Source of the DNA: Symbiodinium natans
Lineage: Eukaryota > Sar > Dinophyceae > Suessiales > Symbiodiniaceae
Assembly: GCA_905221605.1 (NCBI GenBank)
Contig: CAJNDS010002247.1
Location: 300,001-364,000, forward strand
Direction of reading: 5' to 3'
Length of the DNA: 64,000 bases
A model generated the notes under the pieces. It was not told the origin of the DNA. It saw only the letters and a program-made list of their open reading frames with translations, and made no database searches. Positions within the stretch are counted from its first letter, which is position 1, and the number at the start of each line of letters is the position of its first letter. Positions 20,528-32,500 of this stretch are shown here, one piece after another. The position numbers and the translations under genes are program-made.

Positions 20528-23500
20528 ACCCTAAACCCTAAACCCTAAACCCTAAACTGCCCTAAACCCAGGCGGAAGGCAGAAGAGCAAGGGCAGCCCT
20601 CGGCCCAGTCGTCGGGGAACCAGCGCGCAGCCATGCCGGAGGCATCTTGGGCTTCTTGGGGGTTTAGGGTTTAGGGTTTAGGGTTTAGGGTTTAGGTTTT
20701 CAGGTTGCAGGAGCTTCCTTCGGTCTTTTTGGGGCTATGTCTTTGCCCGTCTGAGGTCCTGGCATCGAGGGCCTTGTTTCCCCCAAAAGGAAAGAAGGTT
20801 TCGGGTTTAGGGTTTAGGGTTTAGGCCTCCGGAGTACTCTTGTGGCTGCGGTTGCTGTCGGATCCCAGAAAACAGCCAGTTTCCTCAGGTTGATTCGGGT
20901 TTCGCCATGAATGACGGCCAAAAAAGATGTGTCGACGACAGCCAGCCTTGAATCCGAAGTTCGAGAATCCTACTTGTGTTACCCTAAACCCCAAACCCCA
21001 AACCCCAAACCCCAAACCCCAAAGCCTAAACCCTAAACCCTAAACTTGCAGAAACCCCTAAACCCCTAAACCCCTAAACCCCTAAACCCCGAAACCCCTA
21101 AACCCCTAAACCCCTAAACCCAAAACCCCTAGAGCCCACACACTTTCCAAAGAGCAGGTTCGCCTGGCCGATCAGGGAGACATCGGATTCGGGCGGGAGG
21201 ACCTGGCCGTTCGAGAGGATGAGGGCACAGGATTGTTTAGTTCAATCTTGGGATGTTCCTCCTTGTACTACCAGTCCTTAACAGGAATTATAGTACCCCC
21301 GATGATCATCCCTCTGCAGGACTGTGAGCATAAGAACATCCCAATCCCAATCCGAAGCCAGGACATTCTCATGCAGGCAGCTGCCAGTGTGCCCGGCAAG
21401 CACGTGGAGCTCTTCCGGAAGCTTCAGGCTTGGCACTTGTGACAGCTGGCCTGCGACAGGCCCTGCACTCTAGATGCGGTTTCGTTCTTGCCCTAAACCC
21501 TGACGCCCTAAAACCCAAACCTTAAACCCCACATCCACTGCAGAGTGCTTCGTCCGGCTATGCGGGTGCCAACAACCCCACAGCCCCTAACTTGAGCTCA
21601 AAAGTCCTTCCCCCTCCCCCCCCCAAACCCTAAACCCTAAACCCTAAATCCCAAACCCTAAACCCTAAACCCTAAACCCTAAACCCTAAACCCTAAACCC
21701 TAAACCCTAAACCCTAAACCCTAAACCCTAAACCCTAAACAAGTGCAAGGCCAAGTGGCAGTGCTACGATGCCTATGCTCGAATCTCCATGGCGCTGGGC
21801 GTGAACCAGTGCCTCGGACGTCAAGAATGCGGAAGTTTGGTCTCCCAGAGGTTCTCTGCCCTTGGGTTCTCTGCCTTGTTGTCTGAAGGTGAAGTATCCT
21901 ACAGGGAAACCGACCAGGCGCGGTAATTAATGTAGAGAACTGCAATTTGTATGTAAGGTACCCCAAAAAGAGAGCCTACCATGGAACGCTGACCACATGT
22001 TGGAGGGGGGTCAAGGAATCGGAGTTGCGCGGAGGTCAGATGATTGTTCAAGGCACCTGCTTTGACTGCGCTCGATCTTTGCGCAGTAGACCCATGCCGT
22101 GCCTGCCCCTAAACCCTAAACCCTAAACCCTAAACCCTAAACCCTAAACCCCTAAACCCTGAAGCCTCAAGCGCCTGCAGAAGTGGGGGGTTTAGGGTTT
22201 AGGGTTTAGGGTTTAGGGTTTGGGGTTTAGGGTTTAGGGTGGGGACCTTGAGGATGATCCAGTCCGTGAACTACTTCGTGGTTGGCTTCACGATGATTCA
22301 GACCTGCTCGCCCAGCCTCCCGTCTCGAACCAGGGCTCAGGGGTCTTTCAGGGTTTAGGGTTTAGGGTTTGGGGTTTAGGGTTTAGGGTTTAGGGTTTAG
22401 GGTTTAGGTGTTAGTGAGTTGAGTGCTTGTATCATGATTCAACCCCCAAACCCTCAACCGTCCGTCGAGCCATGCGAATGCGGGTGCCTCAAGCCCAAAC
22501 CCTTCACGGGTGGGGAAGAAAACCCTAAACCCTAAACTGGCAAACCCCAAACCCTAAGCCTGAACCCTAAAGCAAACTACGACAAACTACGAAGCAGGCA
22601 ACGGCTATGCAGCGACCATCATCTTCCAGGGCTGTACCTTCGGCCTGGCTTTCTTGGACATCGCGGGGCTGAAGAAGTGGAAGACGCCCGGCCGTCGGGG
22701 CTTTGGGAGTCGGTGCTTCGAGCCATTGTTGGGTGGCTTCGGGCTTTAAGGGTTTCCTTGAGATGCGCTTGTTCTTGCAGGTTTCGGTTTGGGATTTAGG
22801 GTGTGGCTTTTTGGAGGGGCTTCACGGGGCTTGGGGAAACAACGTGCGGGTCTGTGTGTGTGTGTGGATCAGGAGGCTGAGGCGAGTCGGCATTTCTTCA
22901 GATGGGGGACCCCTTCGAAAACGATTGGCCTAAACTTTAACCCCTAAGCCCTACACTCAGGCAGGTGGCAAACTATGGCAAAAAACGAGCTCCAACCCCC
23001 TAAACCCGAAACCCTAAACCCTAAACCCTAAAACCCGAAACCCTGAATCCTAAAACCCTAAACCCTAAACCCTAAACCCTCAACCCCCTTAGCAACCCGG
23101 CCCAGGATTTTCGCCCTTCAGATCGTCGGCGCCATGCCCATGGTGAATCCTGGGCTGCCTATTATGCCAGTGACGTGATTCCAGGGCAGTCAGGGTGTAA
23201 AGGGGTTTAGGGTTCAGGGTTCAGGGTTTAGGGTTTAGGGTTTAGGGTTTAGGGTTTAGGGTTTAGGGTTCAGGGTTTAGGGTTTAGGGTTTAGGGTTTA
23301 GGGTTTAGGGTTCAGGGTTTAGGGTTTAGGGTTTAGGGCTTAGGGGGCTCTAGCGGCGCTGCTTCGGCCCGCTTTTTCGACCTCGTGGCATGCTGCGTGC
23401 AGGCGAGTCTGCAGCACGGCCCATGCCAAGGGAGGGTGGGGACCCTAAGTAAGCACCAATCCAGGCAACGGAAAGTCCACAAGCGGAAGTTGCGCCGTAA

Positions 23501-26500
23501 GCCTCAATCCAAGCCGGCTTCCCCTTGGTGTCATCCCTGGATCATCCGCCAAGGTCCCATAGAAGACCCTCATGAACCAGAGTCAGAGTTGTTTATGCAC
23601 CTTTTTGACTACGCAGCTACTGGAAAGCAAGGACCTGGTTATGTGACGCAGAGATTTGAGAGGGTTCCGAGAGTCCTTCGGCCGTTTACAGCCGGGCCAA
23701 CCCTTGACCCCCCCCAAGTGTCCCCAAACCCTAAACCCTAAACCCTAAACCCTAAACCCGAAACCCTAGACCCTAAACCCTAAACCCTAAACCCTAAACC
23801 CTAAACCCTAGGAAGCCCAGCGACTGAGGATCCTGGTTGCCATGCTCACGGTGGCCAACAGAGGGCGGTCGGGAAGCTGGGCGCCAACTAGTAAAGCATG
23901 CAACCGCCGAAGTCTTAAACCCCTAAACCCTAAACCTGAATCATAGCAGGTCCGGGGAGACATGTTGATGCATGCGGTTGAGGCCCCTGTGAAATCGGAA
24001 AGGTTAATCAGCTGTTGGATAGGGGCTGTTGCTGTAGCTCCGTGCAAGTCTGCGCAGACGGCCCCGAAACACTGAATGCCGTTTTCCCCGTGCCGTAGAG
24101 CCCTGCGATGGTTGAAAGCAACCCTCTAAACCCCTCTAAACCCCTATAATCCCTACAATCCCTATAAACCCTATAAACCCTATAAACCCTATAAACCCTA
24201 TAAGCCCTACAAACCCTATAAGCCCTATAAACCCTATAAACCCCCACAAACCCCCACAAACCCTATAAACCCTCTGACCTACAAAGCCCTACGTACCTTG
24301 AAATCCCTGGAGCTACCGAGGCAGCGAGTCCATCGCCCTGCTGTCGTCTGCCTTCTACGCCTCCCCCCTTTGTGCCTTCCTGGAGGTCGAATTCCCAGAG
24401 TGGGGAGTTCTTTCGGGGGTAATATAGGGTTTAGGGTTTAGGGGTAGGAATAAGTACTAAAAATATTGCCGCAGGGTCCCTTTGTAATTATAGGGCTGAG
24501 TGCCGTTCCTCCACAACACATCTGTTGTGTACAAAAGCCCCGGGCCCTACTTGCAAGGCCTGTTGCCATCCCCAAAATCCCTAAAAAGCCCAAGCCCGCG
24601 GCCTTCAGCAAGTCAGCAAGCTTCAGCCCCTTTTGCACTGGAACCCTAAACCCTAAACCCTAAACCCTACACCCTAAACCCTAAACCCTAAACCCTAAAC
24701 CCTAAACCCTAAACCCTAAATGCTTCGAAGTGTGATTGGAGTGCGACTGGTCTTCAGTGTGGTTTGGTCGCGGTGGCATAGGGCTGGATCCTGAAGAGCC
24801 ATTGCCTTGCGAGCCGGAACCTCCCAAGGTTTCTTTTGCATAGGGGCTTGTTGCAGACTCCTCCGTGATTTTTGTCCGTGTCCCATACCTCACATTTTGA
24901 TTCCCGTACTTGTTGAGAGCGGTCTGGGCTGCTTGAAACTGGGAGACATGAATCGCAAAAATCCCGAAAGCACAACCTCGTCACACCGCTTTTTGGGGCA
25001 GGCGATCTGGCTGGAGCTTTTCATGATGACGGCCAAGCCCACCGACGACGAAGCCTCCCTGCCTCGGAAGCTGCTCGGTTGCCCTGGGAAGCTTTGAACT
25101 TTCAGGGTTGGGAGGAAGTTTAGGGTTTGGGTGCTGGGGGCCCCAGGCCCTAAACCCTAAACCCTAAACCCTAAACCCTAAACCCTAAACCCTAAACTCT
25201 AAACCCTAAACCCTAAACCCTAAACCCTAAACCCTAAACCTAGAGTGTGTGTGTGTGGGATGGCCGCAGAAAGCAAACTACTCTGACCGCACTTCAATGG
25301 GCCGAAGGGTCGAGCAGAATCGCGTGGGATAACCCTAAACCCTAAACCCTAAACCCTAAACCCTAAACCCTAAACCCTAAACCCTAAACCCTAAACCCTA
25401 AACCCTAAACCCTAAACCCTAAACCCTAAACCCTAAACCCTAAACCCAGTATGGTACCCCTAGTATACAAAGGTTCCGCACGGTGCTCTTCCTGGATGTC
25501 TTCGGCGATGCCGCCTTTGATCCCACCGAAGCCGAGCATGCGGCGGCTCCTAAGCCTCGGCTTAGGGTTTAGGGTTTAGGGTTTAGGGTTTAGGGTTTAG
25601 GGTTTAGGGTTTCGGCATCGTTGTTAGGAAGCCCTGAGCCCCAAGGCCTAAGCCCTTTGCAGAGAGTGCTTGCGGAAACCCTGAGCCCCAAACCCCAAAC
25701 CTCACAAGCACACAACCGGGGTTTGGATGATTTAGGGTTCAAGGCAATCTGCACATGCCGGGTCATGCCGAGCATGCGGACTGAAGCATTTGCCTCTCTT
25801 GGGTTCCCGAACAATTTCTGCGGCAGTGATATGATGATGGGTGCCAAAGAGGGGCCTAGCTGCAGGAAGCTGTCACGCGTTTGTTTTCTTAAAAGGGTAC
25901 CCTGTTGTCAGGGGTTGTGGTCCTAGAACCAGGATGATCGTGCTTTGGGGCCTATTTGGGATCTGCAAGGCCGCACTTAGGCAACTTGCAGCGGGGCCAG
26001 AAGGTAAGAGGGAGAGAGATAGAGAGAGTGGCAGGGACGGAGTGGGGGAGAGAAAAGGGAAGACAGAGAGCCCAGGAGCGAGCGAGAGCGATGTAGATGT
26101 ATTTTAAATGATTGCAATTTCTTATGTACATTATATGATATGATATGATCTTTCCCTTGTACTATATTGTATTGCATGATATTATATCATACCCCCACAA
26201 GCAAGGTGACTGCTGGTGTGGACGGGAAGATGGAGGAGCTGCGGGATGACGCCGCAAAGCGGGAGGTGCCATTTACCCAAGACCCGAAGCACGATTCGGG
26301 GGCTGAAAAGGGTCCGGGAAGTCTAGAGCTTAACTGTCAAATTGTTACGGTTTACGGTTTAGGGTTTAGGGTTTAGGGTTTAGGGGTGTGAAAGGTCTAC
26401 GGGATTCGGTGTAGGGGTTCCGGTTTAGGCTGGAGCGTGAAGCTCAAAGGCGTAGCGACGACTTGCGCCACAAGTTAGAGCGTCGAGCCTGCGAGGCCCC

Positions 26501-29500
26501 AAGCACTACACACATACAGAGCCTCAAACACAACAGAAATCACCTGAGGTTTGCGCAAGTTTATTTGACCCGAAGTTCCGGCTGAGGGTTGCTGAAGGGC
26601 TCCCATGCGACAAGCCAACCGAACAATGACATCCATGCGGCTCAAGGCTGATTGGGTCAAACATGAGCTTGCATGGTCGCGCGGACATGGAGATCCGGAG
26701 CTCGAGTTCTTTACTTCGTGTTTAGGGTTTAGGGTTTAGGGTTGCTTAGAACATCAAGCCAGCCATGGACATTGTCGCCAACGAGCCGGACGTTGAGCGC
26801 GTTGAGGCGCAGCCGCAAGCCGAGCCTGCGACTGAGACGCTGCCAGTTGAGAGAGCTACTTTTCGGCGCCGCTCCAGCAGCAAGAGTAGCAAAGGCAGCA
26901 AAGGCAGCAGAGGCCGAGACAATGCACGCAAGCTCTCTTCTTTCGAGCAGGAGTACGACGCCTTGGAAGAAGCGGCCTGGGCGAAGTTTGACGAGTCCCA
27001 CCCCGACTTCTTCCACGTCTTGGAGTTCGCCAAAGATGGGGGCTTCTCAGAGGTCCACGAGCTCTGGGACAGCAGCAGGTACTTCAGGGCAGCGCTCGCG
27101 CTGATGATGCTGGTGGCGAATGTGGGCACCATTGTGGTCAACGATGGGGGCTACCTGGTCCACGCGCTCCACCTGGCTGATGAGCAGCAGGAAGATACCT
27201 TGGGAATCCATCCCGTGGACGACAACGTCAGAGCCATCCAGAACGACTACATGATCTCTGGCTTCCTTGTGGATGAAGGCTTCTTGGCCTTTGCACAAGT
27301 GGCAGGATGTGGCAGTCGAATCCACAGCCCACGGATTGCCCTGATCTGCGCCATCGAGCTCGGCTTGCTGGCCCTCTTGATGATCAAGGCCGTCCGCTGC
27401 TTTCTGTCGAGCTTCCTTGAGGAGCTCGAGCGTGTTCGATGGACCAAATCCTGCACCTTTTGGTGGGAGATCTTTCCGGAGCTCTCTTCCTTCAGCGCCA
27501 TGCGGCTCCTGCACTTCGCGACTCCCTCCGTGGTGCTGTGTGACGTGTATTCCTTCGCAGCCTATGCCGGTTCGCGTGCCGAACTTGATGGCTATGCCAC
27601 GGGCTTGCGTTTGTGGTTCGTCTTCGTTCTCAAGAAGCTGATGTGCTTGGTCGTTGGTATTGACGCCTTCCTCTTCAAAGTCCGCGTGGCCTACAGCGAC
27701 ATCCACAAACACGAGCTGGGCCCCTGGAGCTTTCTCAGCCTGACGATGTTCATTGTGCAGGTCCTGGGTATTGTCCAACTCTCCATCTTTGTGCGTGATC
27801 GCATCTTCCTCTTCATCTTCGGAGGCGAGGACAGCATAATGCAGCCTGCAGAAAGGGCTTTGAAGAACATTTGGCTGGCCATGGTTGTCCGCAAGCTCTA
27901 CCAGCTCTTCGAGTGGCCCGAAGCCACGGCCATTCTCATGACCTTTGACGAGGATGATTTTCAGAAGCTGGTGCTCAATGAGAATGGGGACATCCACGAG
28001 AGCCTCATGTCTACTTCCGTGGGCTCTTGGGACCCCTTGACTGAGTCGGCGTCGGCCTTCGCCAGTGAGGGCCTGCTGAGCCGAATCTCCGAAAGCGACA
28101 AGGAAGCTCAGGGGTGCTTGGAAATAGTTTTTTAAATTTTTTGGGTACTTTAATTCCTAAGAAACAGCATAAGAATTTATGTTTGCTAGGGTTCCAAGTT
28201 CAGTACAGGAAGGGGGCCAGTGAAGTGGCTCGGCTTCCGGGCGGGCGGCAGTGTCACTCGGCGGCGTGTCCTCGCTTCTCACAGCTGCTTCCAGCAAGAA
28301 TCCTAGGCAGGATAAGGGGGACCCTTCTTCTGGCTCTCTTTAACAGGGACCTTATTCAGAGGGTCCTTCTCCCCAGGGTCCCCCTCATCCTATCCCCTGA
28401 AGAAAGAAGCCCCCGGGGGTGCCTCTTCCTCAGCTCCCCGTGGTCAATGACTTACTTGCCAATGCCTGAAAGTGACTTTTCCAGCTGACAGAAGATCAGC
28501 ATTGCAGAGTAGGGCTGTGAGACCACAGCCGGCTCCTGCGTAATTAAACCGGGTTCCGCATAGCTGGGGAGCTCACTGTAGCTTCTCTGCAAGCAACAAG
28601 GCTTGGTCCGAAAGTCCAAAGCATGTGTGTGTGGTGCAAGAAGCTATGGGTGCTGCCCCGATTCATTACGTTTTGGAGGTGCAGCTGGCCCCTCTCTTGT
28701 CTCCGTCATCCCCATGCAGAATCACTTCAGTCTCTCCATGCAGTATGCATCTCAAAATTCTTTGCAGTGGTGCAAGATGTAGGCACTTCATCAGGTTGGT
28801 CGTGCAACACTTGTCAACTCCGGTTTCTGTGGCAACCATTGCAACATTCGGATGACGCATGGCATCACAAGCCTGCTGCACAATTCAGTTTCGCGCCTCA
28901 CTGCTGGCCTAGGCCAGCAAGCGCAATAAGCCACCCGGCATGACATAACCGATCTGTTGTCTCGACTGCCAGCACAATACTGGAGGGACAAGGCGCGGGA
29001 ACCAGCCAGCCAGAGAAAGTTGCACATGGCTGTGCTGCTGCTCTCCTGCATTCTTGCAACTCAGAGGGAAGATGCAGAGAAGCAAAGAAGAAGGTAGGAC
29101 ACCAGGACCAGACATCCAGGACAGGTGCTGCCACCATGTCCCCAATCGGCATAAGCATACGGTAGTAAACCCTAAAGCCTAGCAGGAGTGCCGCTGAAAG
29201 CCCTAAACTGTAAACCCTAAACCCTAAACCCTAAACCTTAAACCCTAAACCCTAAACTCTAAACCCTAAACCCTAAACCCTAAACCCTAAACCCTAAACC
29301 TCAGAACACCAAATAACAGCGAAGCTGAGGTGCAGCAGCGGCAAGCGGCGAAAGCGGGTTTTGCCCTGGCAGCGGCTCAGGGAGCGTTCCCTGGGTGCCG
29401 TTTTACACAAAGGGTTTACGAAAAGGGTTTAGGGTTTAGGGTTTGGGGTTTTGGGGTTTTGGGGTTTTAGGGTTTTAGGGTTTTAGGCTTTTAGGCTTTT

Positions 29501-32500
29501 GGGGTTTTGGGGGTTTGAGGGTTTTGGGGTTTTGGGGTTTTAGGGTTTTAGGGTTTTCGGGTTTTAGGGTTTTGGGGTTTTGGGGGTTTTAGGGTTTTGG
29601 GGTTTTGGGGTTTTAGGGTTTTAGGGTTTTCGGGTTTTAGGGTTTTAGGGTTTTAGGGGTTTAGGGTTTTAGGGTTTTCGGGTTTTAGGGTTTTAGGGTT
29701 TTAGGGTTTTTGGGTTTTGGGGTTTTGGGGTTTTGTTTTTTTTTGGTTGTTGGGTTGTTGGGTGGTTGGGTTGTTGGGTTTTTAGGGTTTAGGTTTTACA
29801 AGGTGTTGAGGGGGTTTGGGAGGGGAGAGTGCAGCGAATTAAATCTGGTTGCTCAAGCCCAGATGCAAAGGGTTGGGGGTGGGGGGGTTTAGTCTGGGGG
29901 GGTGTGCCCTGCAGTCTCATAGGCCTGGATGCAAACAAGATTTTTTTGAGAGTTTTAAGGTTATTTGGAGCATAGCCTTGGGTTCCCGCAGCTCCGCACA
30001 TCCTTGACAAATTTCCATTTTGGATCTGGATGCAACAAAAACGGGACTGGGTTCCGCCCGCCTTCTGTTGATGGACACGGCTTCCGCGCTTCAGGGCTTG
30101 AAAACCGCAGCAATCACACATCCACAAATCTCCCGCGCGCGGCAGAAAGTCTCAAGGCCCCCAGCTCGCCTGATGAGGGTGGAACTGAAAGTTGCGCAAC
30201 AAGGAACCCACTTGGCTCCTTCTGCATGCCAATCTTGGGTGAAAAGCTAGTGCTCTTCTAAAAAACCCTAAACCCTAAACCCTCTCCCCTGAACCCTAAA
30301 CCCTCTTCCCTAACCCAAAACCCAAAACCTTAAACCCGAAACCCGAAACCCGAAACCCTAAACCCTAAACCCTAAACCCTAAACCCTAAACCCTAAACCC
30401 AGCAAAGCTTATGCGTGTCAGGGCTTCTCGCACACACATCCGCAAGCAGGTTGCGATGCTGGGAGGCCGTGCCACAGGAGCTCCTGACGGGCGTGCAGGC
30501 TCCCAGAGCTGCGCCTTTAGGGTTTAGGGTTTAGGGTTCAGGGTTCAGGGTTTAGGGTTTAGGGTTTAGGGTGGGTTTTCAGGTCCTCCTCAGTCCATGC
30601 ATTAAAGCAAACAGGGTTGGGGCTTGGGGGGGTTTCAGGGTTGTGGGATGTGAAGCCCTAGTCCCTGAACCCTAAACAGGCGTCGCAGCTCCAGAACCTC
30701 CGGCAGGACTTCCCACGACAACACCCGCATGCTACATTCTGCAGCATAGTTTAGTGTCATGCTGACAGTATTCTGCTGATAGTACTGCGTGATTATAGTA
30801 TGTTGATATAGAAACGGCCAGTTACGCACTATCGAGCCCTTTCAATCCCCTGCACTTCACATCCTCAAGAGGAATACAGCATGTGGCGGGAGCGCTACCA
30901 CGGGTGCTACTCCAAGATGAAGACCCGTCGGGGCGTGCCCTACGATGCTGCGCAGCAGGACCGGCAAAACTAGGTATGCCGGGGGAGCTTGGAATGCTTT
31001 CGTGAGCCTCGTGGCTGTCAGTAGCCCATATCCCAGAATTCAAAAGCAGAAGGTGGGGACTTCACACCCTTAGCCGTAAACCCTAATTCCTCCTCTTTAC
31101 GATGGAAGAAGAGCCCTCTGTATTCCCCTTGCCTGTGAGAAAAAGAGAGAGAGCGAGAGAGAGAGGGAATAGGACTGAGGGAATAACATTAAGGGAATAA
31201 GATGTAGGTCCCACCGTTTAGGGCTTAGCGAAAAGGATTTAGGGACTAGGATGTGTTCTTCGGATTCAGGGGCTCTCTTTTTTAAGATTTAGGGGCTCTC
31301 CTCCGTCGGATGTAAGGATCCTATTACTCAAATCCTTATCGCTAAATCCTAGCGGGTGGCATCCGTAAATCTAATCTGATTCCTTTGATACTTTTTCCCT
31401 ACGCCTTAAGGAGGGGCGTCCTTAACTCCTAAAGAAGAGAGCCCTTAGATTTTACAAACCAATCTTTCCCCAAGTCCTTTGTGCTAAATCCTAAAGAGCG
31501 GGTTCCCTAAATCTGTTTCCTGAAGCCTTATGTCCTTAATTTCATTCCCTAAATTTAATTCCCTAACCCCTGAAGAGGGAGGGAAGCCCCTAAATCCTAA
31601 GAAACAAAGCCTATTCCCTAAGTCGTTTTCGCGAAGCCCCAAAGACCCAGATCTTCCGGAAGGTTTAGATTGAAGGTTGAAGATGCCGAGGAAGACTTTT
31701 CCTGGCATCTCCACTCTTCAATCTTCAACCCAAAGCCTTCCGGGACATTTTCCGGACATCTTCCGAGCACAAAAAAATCATGATCATATTTTCGTTTCAT
31801 TTCTATTGCTCTTCAGAAATCGCTCACCTCTCTCGCTCTCATCAAGGGTGTGAATGGTGTGTACAAGTATAAGCGTGTGACTATTAGCACCCCCCCCCCC
31901 CCTGGCCCTGAAACCAACAAGTTTACTAGAAGGCCTTAGAAAAGGTAGGTACGGGGCGGAGGGCACCATATAAATATTAAAATATAAATGCAAGTATAAA
32001 TGTAAATATAAGTATAAATATACACAAATAAATATAACTATAGATATAGAAACCAATATCGAAAACTAAATTTAAATATGAATATAAATATAAATATAGA
32101 TATAAGTAAAATTAGATACACAAATTTTATATACCATATTGTATGTATGTATGTATGTATGTATGTATGTATGTATGTATGTATGTATGTATGTATGTAT
32201 GTATGTATGTATATATATATATATATATCCAGGGCCCTTATCCTGGTACCTCAGAATTACTTCTTGCGCCTGTAGACACCGAGGGTGGACAGGCCAAAGC
32301 CCCAAGCTTCAGTTGGGAGAGCTTACAGGGGTTGGGGATTCGAATCCCTAAGCCCTAAACCCTAAACCCTAAACCCTAAACCCCGAGTAGTACAGCAGCC
32401 TCATATCCACCCTCAGGCCTAGCCCCGAAAGTGTGCCACTGTCGAAGCCCCTGTGCACCGAGCTGAACCTTAACCCCAAACCCTAAACTCCAAACCCTAA

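Larger units (their letters stand above)
26496..29329. other. Intron A19-A20 (2.8 kb) hosting an intronless gene
   Basis: Contains the 456-codon ORF 26765-28135, a MITE-like hairpin (28309-28391) and a CCCTAAA array (about 29195-29302). The rest (28490-29190) is unique DNA without a recognised gene. Confidence 0.55.

Noticed and set aside
23385-23741. 118-codon frame with basic N-terminal half
   Set aside because: Lies in an intron of the large gene and its last codons are telomere-like repeat. It could be a relic element ORF, but nothing confirms it.
32072-32358. Tyr/Met/Val/Cys frames through (GTAT)n
   Set aside because: Pure microsatellite translation.
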